Source of the DNA: Anaerolineae bacterium | GTDB taxonomy: Bacteria; Chloroflexota; Anaerolineae; Promineifilales; Promineifilaceae | Direction: 5' to 3' | Assembly (NCBI GenBank): GCA_030425205.1 | Contig: JAUIAP010000002.1 | Coordinates: forward strand, 248,001 to 312,000 | Length of the DNA: 64,000 nucleotides | Part shown: in pieces, positions 56,344 to 64,000 of the stretch | Layout of the letters: each line of letters opens with the position of its first letter | How positions within the stretch are numbered: position 1 is the stretch's first letter | The notes under the pieces: model-generated | Database searches by the model: none | The model's input: the letters and a program-made list of their open reading frames with translations, nothing else | Told to the model about the DNA's origin: nothing | Made by a program: the position numbers and the translations under genes

Positions 56344-57315
56344 ATGATTTTAACCTTGATTGAACATGAACAGGATGTCATCAATAAGGCGACGTTCGAG
56401 GCGTTGACCTTTGCGCGTAGGTTAGCAGCCGAAGTCGATGTACCGCTCACAGGCTTGCTGTGTGGCGGCGATGTTGATGAGTTTGAAGACATTTTGACGG
56501 AGTATGGCGTAACAACCGTCTATCATTGTGACGATGATCGACTCGATGCGTTTGCGCCCGACGCATGGGCGGCTTGCATCGCGCACATGATCGATGCTGA
56601 AGCTGTGACGGCCTTGATTACGGGCGGCACGGAACGCGCCAACGAGGTATTGGGGCGGGCGGCGGCGCATTTGAATATGCCAATGTGTGCGAATGTGTTA
56701 TCGGCCGAAATCGACCGCGACACCTACAAAGTCCAGCGCGTGCGTTGGGGTGGCAGTCTCTTAGAAGAGGCGACGCTCGCAGGGGCAGTCAAGCTGATGT
56801 CAGTCGCCTTGCATTCACTTGAAGGTATGCCAGATACAGCCGCAGATGCTACTGAAATTGCCCCAATTGATGTTGAATTTAGCGATAGCGATTTTCTTGT
56901 AAAAGTGGTGCGACGTGAAGTACCAGAGAAAGAGGGTATTTCGCTTGCAGATGCGCCTGTTGTTGTCAGCGGTGGGCGTGGTGTCGGCAGCGAAGAGGCA
57001 TTTGCGCCGCTGTACGAATTGGCCGAACTGCTCGATGGTGCGGTTGGATGTTCACGCGCAGTGACCAACCACGGTTGGCAACCCCACGCCAACCAAGTGG
57101 GACAAACGGGTGTGCGCGTTGCACCGACGATTTACATTGCGTGTGGCATCAGCGGCGCGAGTCAGCACATGGCTGGGTGTGCCGGCAGCAAATATATTTT
57201 GACCATCAACAAAGACCCCGAAGCACCGATTTTGGCACGTTCGCACTATGCGGTGATTGGGGATTTACATGAGGTTGTGCCGGCGATTTCGGCCGAAATC
57301 AAGTCGCGCCGATAG
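56344..57315 (+). CDS. etfA: Electron transfer flavoprotein, alpha subunit
   Basis: 323 residues. The N-terminal domain (1-190) is alpha-subunit-like, with ALITGGTERANEVLGRAAAHLNMPM. The C-terminal FAD-binding domain (about 195-320) shows VVSGGRGVGSEEAF, AVGCSRAVTNHGW (the S-R-x-x-x-[DN]-x-GW site), QVGQTGVRVAPTIYIACGISGASQHMAG in shorter pieces, and NKDPEAPILARSHYAVIGDLHEVVP, all standard. The partner is EtfB, encoded two bases upstream. No ETF:quinone oxidoreductase gene is nearby, so electrons must leave through an enzyme encoded elsewhere. The gene ends the catabolic cluster and meets the convergent moeA-like gene. Confidence 0.97.
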   Translation: MILTLIEHEQDVINKATFEALTFARRLAAEVDVPLTGLLCGGDVDEFEDILTEYGVTTVYHCDDDRLDAFAPDAWAACIAHMIDAEAVTALITGGTERANEVLGRAAAHLNMPMCANVLSAEIDRDTYKVQRVRWGGSLLEEATLAGAVKLMSVALHSLEGMPDTAADATEIAPIDVEFSDSDFLVKVVRREVPEKEGISLADAPVVVSGGRGVGSEEAFAPLYELAELLDGAVGCSRAVTNHGWQPHANQVGQTGVRVAPTIYIACGISGASQHMAGCAGSKYILTINKDPEAPILARSHYAVIGDLHEVVPAISAEIKSRR

Positions 57316-57325
57316 CCCAATCTTG

Positions 57326-59299
57326 CTATTGGGGTGAAATATTCATCGCAACACGGTTACCCATTTTTACCGTGCTGTACCCACGTAACCTAGCCACTTC
57401 ATTTTTGAACGCCTTATTTTCCAACACAGCAAATAGCGGTTGCAATAGGTCACTGTGTGCAAATTCTTTGGGAATCACCAAATCATAACGCTCCTGAAAT
57501 AGCGGGATGAAGTCTAGGTCAAGCGCAGCAGCGGCAGCGGCGATCCCTAATCCTGTATCGGCGCGACCAGAGGCGATAGCGGCGGCAACCGCGAGATGGG
57601 TATATTCTTCTTGTTGGTAGTTGGGGATGTTTTCGGCCGATAATCCCCCTCTCTCTAATGCCCAGTCCAACAAAACCCGCGTCCCTGCGCCGCGTTGACG
57701 ATTGACAAACCGCGCTTGCTGTAACGCTACATCCTGCAAATCGCGCAACCCCAGCGGATTCCCCTTCTGCACAATCAACCCCTGTTCCCGCTCCACCAAC
57801 GTCAACAATTCAACCGCTACATCTGGCAAATAACGTTCGATATAGCTGACGTTATACTCGCCCGTTTCTGGGTCAAGCAGATGCGAACCCGCAAAATGTG
57901 TCTCCCCACGCTTTAACGCAATCAAGCCCCCCAAGCTCCCCGCATTTGCCGACGACAACCGCCGCCCTTTCTGCGCCAAAAATTGCGCCAGTAAATCGAG
58001 CGTCATATCGTGCGACCCAATCGCCAAAATCGTCTGATCAACCGCTTGTTTTGGACGCATCAAGCGCACTTGCACGCTCGATCCTGCCGCCAATCCCTGC
58101 GATCCAGTCGGCACAACCACAATCCCATCCGCCCGCACGAGCGACGAAATCACGCCAGCGCCGCGCGTCAATGGAGCCGCCAGCACGCGCTCGCCGACAC
58201 GCCCAACCGCCATCCGCACAAAATCGTCATCCCCCAGCGGCGAAACCAACTTGCGCGTCAGCGTCGCCTCAATCGTTTCTGGCAGTTCAACCGCTTTACC
58301 CAACCACTTTGCCAGCAGTGGCTTGACGAATATCTCACCAGTCATGGCGGCCGAAACAGGATAGCCGGGAACGCCTATGATCGGGACTTTGGATTTCGTA
58401 TTTCGTATTTCGGCTTTAACGGAGCCAATGATGACGGGATGACCGGGACGGACAGCGACACCATGCACGCGGACCTCGCCCAACGACTCGATCACCGAAG
58501 CAGAGAAATCTTCTGCCCCAGCAGACGATCCTGCGTTCAGCAGAATCAAGTCGTGATCTTTTGCAGCTTCGCGCACCGTTGCCTGAATCGCTTCAAAACG
58601 GTCTGGGGTAATTGGAAAGCGCGTCGGTTCGCCTCCCCATTCGCGCACTTGTGCTGCGAGAACAAGGGAGTTGTATTCGATGATGTCGCCCGCATAAACG
58701 GGTACACCGATCGGCTTGAGTTCTGATCCCGTCGGGAGAATGGCGACGCGGGGGCGACGTGCCACGCTGACCTCATGATGGCCGCTTCCCGCGATTGCGC
58801 CGAGATCGAATGGTCGCAAGACGTGGCCGGCGGGTAGGACAAGCTGCGTGGCAACCATATCTTCGCCCATCGGCCGAACATGTTTCCAAGGATTCGTCGC
58901 TTCTCGAATTCGGATCGCATACGGTTCGCGCAACGCATCACTCAATGTTCCATTGGCGTTGATTGGCTCCGTGTTCTCGATTTGAATAACCGCATTGGCC
59001 CAATCAGGCAGCGGGTCGCCCGTATCGACATATTGCGTTTGGTCACCGTAGCGCAAGGTGAGCGGGGCGGTTTGTGTCGCGCCGTTCGTTTCGTGGGCGC
59101 GGACGGCGAAGCCATCCATCGCAGAGGCGTGATAGTGGGGAGCAGAGATTTTTGCCCAAATGGGAGCGGCGAGAGTTCGGCCGATAATTCCTTCCGCCAA
59201 TGGAACCGTTTCAGCCGCTGGAAATGGCATTCCAGCGACAAGTTGCCAGAGCTGGTCGAGTGCTTGTGAAAGCGGGATATCGTGCAAATAGACAGACAT
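57326..59299 (-). CDS. moeA: MoeA molybdopterin molybdenumtransferase fused to a PBP-like domain
   Basis: 657 residues, about 240 longer than plain MoeA. Residues 1-410 are MoeA: PLAEGIIGRTLAAPI, PHYHASAMDGFAVRA (catalytic DG in the M-D-G-[YF]-A loop), TGDPLPDWANAVIQIENTE, VSVARRPRVAILPTGSEL, LILLNAGSSAGAEDF, GVAVRPGHPVIIG and GVPGYPVSAAMT. Residues 430-657 are a PBP-like (PF12727 type) domain: ILAIGSHDMTLDLLAQFL, EYNVSYIERYLPD, IVQKGNPLGLRDLQD, VNRQRGAGTRVLLDW and RADTGLGIAAAA. MoeA inserts molybdate into adenylated molybdopterin. The fused domain resembles molybdate-binding or regulatory domains and may sense oxyanion. No other cofactor genes are in view. Confidence 0.94.
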   Translation of the reverse strand: MSVYLHDIPLSQALDQLWQLVAGMPFPAAETVPLAEGIIGRTLAAPIWAKISAPHYHASAMDGFAVRAHETNGATQTAPLTLRYGDQTQYVDTGDPLPDWANAVIQIENTEPINANGTLSDALREPYAIRIREATNPWKHVRPMGEDMVATQLVLPAGHVLRPFDLGAIAGSGHHEVSVARRPRVAILPTGSELKPIGVPVYAGDIIEYNSLVLAAQVREWGGEPTRFPITPDRFEAIQATVREAAKDHDLILLNAGSSAGAEDFSASVIESLGEVRVHGVAVRPGHPVIIGSVKAEIRNTKSKVPIIGVPGYPVSAAMTGEIFVKPLLAKWLGKAVELPETIEATLTRKLVSPLGDDDFVRMAVGRVGERVLAAPLTRGAGVISSLVRADGIVVVPTGSQGLAAGSSVQVRLMRPKQAVDQTILAIGSHDMTLDLLAQFLAQKGRRLSSANAGSLGGLIALKRGETHFAGSHLLDPETGEYNVSYIERYLPDVAVELLTLVEREQGLIVQKGNPLGLRDLQDVALQQARFVNRQRGAGTRVLLDWALERGGLSAENIPNYQQEEYTHLAVAAAIASGRADTGLGIAAAAAALDLDFIPLFQERYDLVIPKEFAHSDLLQPLFAVLENKAFKNEVARLRGYSTVKMGNRVAMNISPQ

Positions 59300-59341
59300 G
59301 CAGCCGATTATGGCACATCAAACGTTGGGGAATCCAATTTC

Positions 59342-60010
59342 TTAGCCTGTTGACAAAATCGTTGCCAACGCTTGGTTTTTCGCTTTCCGGTCAAAAATAG
59401 CCGCTACCGGAATCGTAAATCCTTCGACAATGTCGCTTGTTAACGTTCCCGCGTTGACCTTTAAGTGCAGTTCATACTGCCCATCACGTAAAAGATATTG
59501 CTCAACTGTTTCGTTCTCAGGATCAACCAGCCAATACTCCCACACGCCATGTTCTGCGTAATCATCGAATTTTGTCGTCCGATCTGTCTTTGCCGTGCTT
59601 GGTGACAACACTTCAACGATGAAATCTGGCGCAGGGTATTTCATCTGATTTGAGGAGATATTGGCGGCTTTCTCTAATCCAAAGTAGCAAATGTCAGGCA
59701 AATAATCGTTACGAGTTAGGGCGATTAAAGCTGTCTCAGGTCGGACAATACCGATCTCATCAATATCAACATAGGTTTTGAGGAGCGATGAGAGGTTAGC
59801 GACAGCTTCGGTGTGGCGATCTTTAGCAGGGGACTGCACAATTATTTCTCCGTTGATAAATTCGGCGCGACTGTCTTCTGTAATCCAATCATAAAATGCA
59901 GCCCGCTTCTGCCTTTCTGCGTTCAGAAACGTGTCCAACTCGGCAACATAGTTGGGTAGTCGATGCGACTTGAGCAATGGTTGAAGTGTTGGCGAAATCA
60001 TCATCGTCAT
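59342..60010 (-). CDS. Uma2-family PD-(D/E)XK nuclease-like protein
   Basis: 222 residues. Uma2/DUF820 signature: EFINGEIIVQSPAKDRHTEAVANLSSLL, then the active-site strand YLPDICYFG with ICYF, APDFIVEVLSPSTAKTDRTTKFDDYAEHGVWEYWLVDPEN in pieces (D ... E-V-L-S-P-S, then K-x-x-D-Y-x-x-x-G-V-x-E-Y-W-x-V-D). The D, E and K residues expected of the nuclease core are present. The family is widespread and highly multiplied in Cyanobacteria and Chloroflexota, and its biological role is unclear. The start is at ATG 60010 or 60004, which makes no difference to the domain. No toxin-antitoxin partner is adjacent. Confidence 0.93.
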   Translation of the reverse strand: MTMMISPTLQPLLKSHRLPNYVAELDTFLNAERQKRAAFYDWITEDSRAEFINGEIIVQSPAKDRHTEAVANLSSLLKTYVDIDEIGIVRPETALIALTRNDYLPDICYFGLEKAANISSNQMKYPAPDFIVEVLSPSTAKTDRTTKFDDYAEHGVWEYWLVDPENETVEQYLLRDGQYELHLKVNAGTLTSDIVEGFTIPVAAIFDRKAKNQALATILSTG

Positions 60011-60174
60011 AATAGGTTCATTTTAGCATGGAAAACGACGTTACAGCACAAAACGCGAAACTCTTTGGGAATTTGTGGGGAAGAGACGTGGTGTGTGCTA
60101 CGTCATCATCTCTGATCACGCACCACCCAATCGTCTTACTAATCCCTCGAATGCCCACAGACTCATACCTTCTT

Positions 60175-60202
60175 ACTAACCACTATCAACTAGCCACTAC
60201 CC
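60175..60202. repeat. Heptamer tandem repeat (ACTANCM x 4)
   Basis: ACTAACC, ACTATCA, ACTAGCC, ACTACCC in the 283-base spacer between the divergent Uma2 and acidic-protein genes. The rest of the spacer shows no gene. Confidence 0.7.
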
Positions 60203-60293
60203 ACTCTCTTCCCCAAATTTGCAAATTGCCAAAACCCGATGTATTTTTTAGCCACCTTCCGTGCATATATGTGCAAAAGGAACAGGTAATATT

Positions 60294-60899
60294 ATGAAAG
60301 TCACGTTCAACAAGTTAGTCGATTGGGTCGAAAACAGATTGCCAGCCACAGATGCCACAGAGGTTGCCGCGTTTGTCGCGCAAAATAGTGAGGCACAGGA
60401 AACGGTCGCATGGCTGCGTCAATTTGCGTCGGCCAGCGCAGCCCTACATATCAGCACACCACCTCAGCAGGTGCGCGATACGCTACGGGCGCGATTCGAC
60501 CAATATGCCGCCCAACAGCCAAGCTTTTTCGAGCGACTATTTGCAACGTTGACGTTTGACAGCGGTTTACAGATGGCGACGGCGGGCATTCGCTCGGCCG
60601 CCAGCGAAGGGCAGCAACAACAGTTGATCTACTCGACAGATTCGGCCGAAATTGCTCTCAACATCATCCGCTCTCCCTCCAATGAATTTGCCGTCTTTGG
60701 GCAACTATTCCCGTTCACCGACATTCCGCTCGATGATTTCAGCATCCAAATGGTGCAGGCAGATAACGAAGTGCAGATAACAGGGACAAACGAATTAGGT
60801 GAATTTGAACTCACTCCATTGCCAGCTGGTAGCTACGAGCTTGTGGTCAGTGGTGAACTGTTTGAATTAGTCGCACCCGTGCAAATAGCGGTCGCATGA
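60294..60899 (+). CDS. Small protein paired with the CHAT gene; anti-sigma-like N-terminus, beta-sandwich C-terminus
   Basis: 201 residues from ATG 60294, with AAAGGAAC upstream. Residues 1-80 resemble the helical start of zinc-free anti-sigma factors (LVDWVENRLPATDATEVAAFVAQNSEAQETVAWLRQF). The middle is a short helical linker (FFERLFATLTFDSGLQMATAGIRS). Residues 135-201 form a carboxypeptidase-regulatory-like beta-sandwich (FTDIPLDDFSIQMVQADNEVQITGTNELGEFELTPLPAGSYELVV in parts). There is no transmembrane segment. In related genomes such proteins usually sit between an ECF sigma factor gene and a TPR-CHAT gene. Here the sigma gene is missing upstream, where Uma2 is divergent. It probably regulates or is cleaved by the CHAT protein, which is inference. 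Confidence 0.75.
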   Translation: MKVTFNKLVDWVENRLPATDATEVAAFVAQNSEAQETVAWLRQFASASAALHISTPPQQVRDTLRARFDQYAAQQPSFFERLFATLTFDSGLQMATAGIRSAASEGQQQQLIYSTDSAEIALNIIRSPSNEFAVFGQLFPFTDIPLDDFSIQMVQADNEVQITGTNELGEFELTPLPAGSYELVVSGELFELVAPVQIAVA

Positions 60900-60956
60900 C
60901 GTTATAATGTGGGGGCTTGTCATTGACACGCCCGAACTACCACAAATAACGCACGC

Positions 60957-63707
60957 ATGACCGCACCATCGGCCGAAAATTTAATCCCTCTCTGGAAATT
61001 ACCCACTCGTTCCGCACAGCTTGCGTGGTTAGATTCGGCCGAAATCTCGCCACGCGATCTACTCCAACTCGCCAATCAATTCGCCCGCAGCAACCCGCAA
61101 AACGCCGACACACTCGCCGCACTCGTTGCGACGCAATCCCCCGATCTACAACCACAAGCCTATTACTTACAGGCGCGACTGCGCACGATGCGCGGCGAAC
61201 TGCAAGGCGCACTTACGTTCATCGATCAGGCGGAGCAAGCCCACATCAAGCGCAACGAGACATTTGCTGCCCTGCGAACCAATTTGGGACGCAGCCATAT
61301 CCTCAATGAGTTGGGACAACACGCAGCCGCGCTAGCCGCCACACAAACCGTGATCGACGCGCTGGCCGACCAGCCGCGCGATGAAAACCAAACGCTCGTT
61401 CTCACCAGAGCCTATCAAAATCGTGGCGTTATTTTGGAGACAACGGGGCAGTATGAAGGGGCGCAAGCGGCGTATGAATCGGCCGAAATTTTGGCCAAGC
61501 AGATCAACGCCCTCGAATCACTCAGCGACATAAAAAACAATCGCGGCATCGTGCTGACCCATCTGGGGCGAGTCACGGAGGCGATCAACTCATTCAAGGA
61601 AGCGATTGCGCTCTTTGCCAACTTAAATTTAGACATCGTTGAAGCACAGGCGTGGAGCAACTGCGCCGATGCGCATCTCAGCGCAGGACAATATACCGAC
61701 GCGCTGGCCGCGCTGCGTGAAGCGGAGAGCCGCCTTGTAGCCAAATCAGCCACCGCCCATGAGCTAATCTTGCGCCGCAAGACGGGGGATGTTTATCGCG
61801 CACTAAATCTCTATCCAGAAGCGATCACCATCTGCGAGTCGCTTGATGAGCCGTTGCTGGCGGCGGGCATGTCCGACCATCGCGCCCGCATGTTGTGGGG
61901 ATGGGGGGCGACGTTGAGCGCGATGGAACGTTGGGACGAGGCGGCGACATTGCTAACAGAGGCGGCACAGCTCTTTGCCCATGCCGATAACATTCCCTTG
62001 CTGGCACGTGTGCGCTTGGCGCAGATGACGGGGCAGCAAGCGCAGGGACAGTCCGACGCCGCCCGTATCACCTTCTCCGAAATGGAGAGTCTGCTTGACG
62101 CCCAACGTTGGCCGGTGCAGTGGGTCGCCGCACAGCTACAGGCTGCCAGTTTGCAGCCATCCCCGCTCGCCACGTTGCAAGCTGCGCTCGCTGCGGCGCA
62201 ACAGCTCGGACTGCCGACGCTCATCTACCGCGCGCATCAGCAGCTTGGACACGTCTATCTACACAATCATGATCCAGCCAACGCGCAACGTCATCTGACG
62301 GCCGCCATCGACATCATCGAGAGTCTGCGTGGGACACTGGCCCATGAAATGGCTCTGACTGCCTTCTTGCGCGACAAGACGGGGGCATATGACGATCTGT
62401 TGCAACTCTATCTCGCAAGCGGCGCAGAGGAAGAGGCATTTACGCTGGCAGAACGGGCAAAGTCACGCACGTTGGTCGATCTATTGACGGGTGTCATTGT
62501 GCCGGCGGCAGCGTCAGATGAGCTGTTAAAATCGGCCGAAACCATCCAACTTGCCGCCCTGCAAGCCGACCTCAACGCAACCTACAATCAGTTTTTTGGC
62601 AGCGACGAACCGCTGGCACAACTGCAAGCACGCGCCAAGCGACTTGAACAACAGATCGCGCAAATCAGATTACGAACCGAAGGCTCAAGACGCGTCAAAC
62701 ATGCGGAACGTGTCGCTGAACGCTTTTCCAAAACGCCACTCGTTGCCTTTCACATTCTCAATGATGAAATTCTCGCCTTCGTTGCGTGGCAGGGGGAGCG
62801 GCGCGTCGTGCGTCAGGTGGGCAGCGTCATCGTTGTCCGCCGCCTCTTGCAGCGTTTAGCGATGCAGTGGGATCGCTTTCGTGCAGGTACGCATTTTGCT
62901 GAGCGTCATTTGCAACTGCTCGAACGTTCCGCCCGCAAAATTCTCCAAGACCTTTATGTCAATCTCGTTGCACCGCTCGCCGAACATCTACCCACAGATG
63001 GGGCATTGACAATTGTGCCGCACGGCTTGCTCCACCAAGTTCCCTTCCACGCCCTGCATGATGGGGCGACCTATCTGTTGGAAAAGTTTGAGATTGGCTA
63101 TGCGCCGAGCGTCACGGTGTGGGAACTGTGCCAGCAAAAGCCGCGTGTTGCAGGGCAGAATACGCTGGTAATTGGATCGGCCGATGATCTCATTCCGCTG
63201 GTCGCGGAGGAGGCAGCCCAGATCGGCGCGTTGCTTGATGCAACAGTGTTGCTCAATGAGGGGGCGACGATTCAGCAGGTGCGAGAGCGGATAGATTCGG
63301 CCGAAGTTGTTCATTTCGCCTGTCATGGACTTTTTCGCGCCGACAATCCGCTATTCTCCGCGCTCAAACTGCACGACGGTTGGCTGACTGCGGCCGATGT
63401 TATGCAATGCGATTTTTCCAACGCGCTGGTCACGCTCAGCGCGTGTGAGTCGGGACGCAGCACCGTTCTGCACGGCGATGAGGTGATCGGCTTGCCACGT
63501 GCATTTTTGAGCGCGGGCGCCGCAACGGTTGTCGTCAGTCTCTGGCTTGTTCCTGACGAAACAACGGGCGCGTTAATGCAGCAGTACTATCAGCAACTGC
63601 CGCGCACCAATCGCGCCGCCGCCCTGCGCAATGCCCAACTTGCACTAATGCAAACCCATCCTCACCCCTATTTTTGGGGTGCATTTGTGTCGATTGGACA
63701 GCGTTAA
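60957..63707 (+). CDS. TPR-CHAT protein (caspase-like HEAT/TPR-associated protease)
   Basis: 916 residues. About ten TPR-type helical repeats fill residues 30-480 (RAYQNRGVILETTGQYEGAQAAYESAE and EAQAWSNCADAHLSAGQYTDALAALREAE are good examples). A coiled-coil segment follows (about 540-590), then the CHAT domain (about 640-915). The catalytic pair is present: His790 in VVHFACHGLF and Cys830 in LVTLSACESGRS, followed by GLPRAFLSAGAATVVVSLW. CHAT proteases are caspase-like. In bacteria they cleave partner proteins after sensing through their repeats. The gene follows the anti-sigma-like gene by 57 bases and probably forms a unit with it. All six TCGGCCGA octamers in this gene are read as Ser-Ala-Glu or Ser-Ala-Asp. 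Confidence 0.95.
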   Translation: MTAPSAENLIPLWKLPTRSAQLAWLDSAEISPRDLLQLANQFARSNPQNADTLAALVATQSPDLQPQAYYLQARLRTMRGELQGALTFIDQAEQAHIKRNETFAALRTNLGRSHILNELGQHAAALAATQTVIDALADQPRDENQTLVLTRAYQNRGVILETTGQYEGAQAAYESAEILAKQINALESLSDIKNNRGIVLTHLGRVTEAINSFKEAIALFANLNLDIVEAQAWSNCADAHLSAGQYTDALAALREAESRLVAKSATAHELILRRKTGDVYRALNLYPEAITICESLDEPLLAAGMSDHRARMLWGWGATLSAMERWDEAATLLTEAAQLFAHADNIPLLARVRLAQMTGQQAQGQSDAARITFSEMESLLDAQRWPVQWVAAQLQAASLQPSPLATLQAALAAAQQLGLPTLIYRAHQQLGHVYLHNHDPANAQRHLTAAIDIIESLRGTLAHEMALTAFLRDKTGAYDDLLQLYLASGAEEEAFTLAERAKSRTLVDLLTGVIVPAAASDELLKSAETIQLAALQADLNATYNQFFGSDEPLAQLQARAKRLEQQIAQIRLRTEGSRRVKHAERVAERFSKTPLVAFHILNDEILAFVAWQGERRVVRQVGSVIVVRRLLQRLAMQWDRFRAGTHFAERHLQLLERSARKILQDLYVNLVAPLAEHLPTDGALTIVPHGLLHQVPFHALHDGATYLLEKFEIGYAPSVTVWELCQQKPRVAGQNTLVIGSADDLIPLVAEEAAQIGALLDATVLLNEGATIQQVRERIDSAEVVHFACHGLFRADNPLFSALKLHDGWLTAADVMQCDFSNALVTLSACESGRSTVLHGDEVIGLPRAFLSAGAATVVVSLWLVPDETTGALMQQYYQQLPRTNRAAALRNAQLALMQTHPHPYFWGAFVSIGQR

Positions 63708-64000
63708 ATCGGTAGTTCTACCACGAGGCTTCACCAAAATTCTATGGATATAGCCGCAGACCAACACGCGAAAAGTGTTCAAGCGGGTTGTTTGCAGTGC
63801 GTATCAATGCCCTTTGCATACCAATCTTTGTTTTTAACCATAGGTTTTCTATACAGTCCCTCGAAACCTCGTTGTCGTATTAGACTCATGACCGCAATGC
63901 AGAAACATTTCTACACTCAATACCAAAAAAATGTGTGGAATTCGCTCTATTAGTCAAAGATAAGAATATCGTAGTAGGAACCGAAAAAGGTACAGATTGG
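63708..64000. other. Right-edge intergenic stretch
   Basis: AT-richer than the genes. A 69-codon frame at 63744 has no ribosome-binding site, no domain and poor codon use, so I leave it out. The last 60 bases look intergenic as well. Nothing else is recognised. Confidence 0.4.

Larger units (their letters stand above)
624..63304. repeat. Dispersed palindromic octamer TCGGCCGA, about 80 copies across the window
   Basis: By eye I count about 80 copies, in genes on both strands and in spacers. Examples with exact positions: 624-631, 6380-6387 and 6388-6395 (head to tail), 60969-60976, 61035-61042, 61479-61486, 62532-62539, 63177-63184, 63297-63304. One copy is expected by chance in a random sequence this long. 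Flanks are usually A or T on both sides (WTCGGCCGAW). Near-copies with one end changed (GCGGCCGA, TCGGCCGC, TCGGCCGT) number some twenty more. The octamer is absent from 632-3088, 10377-13699 and 47965-51068. Confidence 0.95.

Noticed and set aside
63744-63953. 69-codon frame at the right edge
   Set aside because: No ribosome-binding site, no family signature and irregular composition.
1-64000. tRNA, rRNA, IS element, prophage or integrase
   Set aside because: I looked for cloverleaf ends, transposase-like frames and terminal repeats and saw none. Absence is judged by eye only.

Overview
The window looks like chromosome from a member of the Chloroflexota, most likely the Anaerolineae/Ardenticatenia/Caldilineae side. 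This is inferred from gene content, not from a marker gene. The clues are several giant secreted proteins with Thr/Pro-rich 'PTNTP' linkers, many polytopic GT-C type glycosyltransferases with extracytoplasmic C-terminal domains, membrane-anchored beta-propellers, a TPR-CHAT protein, a Uma2 nuclease and a MoeA-PBP fusion. GC content is moderate. I see no rRNA, tRNA, CRISPR array, insertion sequence or phage gene.

Layout. 1-718: the 5' end of a class I fructose-1,6-bisphosphatase gene runs off the left edge, followed by an AT-rich spacer. 0.7-18.6 kb: envelope genes (a FAS1 protein, a membrane-tethered LuxR-Kelch protein, a TPR-like protein, a GT4 enzyme, two large GT-C membrane proteins, and two paralogous secreted proteins, one with LysM), then a heme-domain hybrid histidine kinase and a DinB protein. 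18.7-36.1 kb: a 2604-residue surface protein, a DUF2723 membrane protein, a YihY-tsaD pair, another GT39-type protein and a DUF11 protein. 36.4-50.3 kb: an OmpR-type two-component pair, two propeller proteins, small membrane proteins (GlsB, PspC), a GreA-type factor, an orphan oligopeptide-binding lipoprotein, a GT4 enzyme, a VanY-type peptidase, a DsbA/FrnE-type protein and a DUF11 surface protein. 50.5-57.3 kb: a one-directional catabolic cluster (GntR regulator, non-pyrrolysine MttB-family methyltransferase, dimethylglycine dehydrogenase-like flavoprotein, EtfB, EtfA). 57.3-63.7 kb: MoeA-PBP, Uma2, then a small acidic protein paired with a large TPR-CHAT protein.

The strongest unexplained signal is the palindrome TCGGCCGA. 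By eye it occurs about 80 times, on average once per 800 bases, where chance predicts about one. It is scattered through genes of every function, in both orientations. It resembles the HIP1 palindrome of cyanobacteria in behaviour but not in sequence. A second genome-style signal is a set of heptanucleotide tandem repeats at gene borders, similar in style to cyanobacterial STRR repeats.

A third signal is a likely operator pair for the GntR regulator. Two GATATATC-type palindromes spaced exactly 11 bp lie in front of gntR, and a near copy (17 of 21 positions) lies in front of the dehydrogenase gene. This ties the 50.5-57.3 kb genes into one regulon, probably for methylated amines such as glycine betaine or dimethylglycine, with electrons leaving through ETF.
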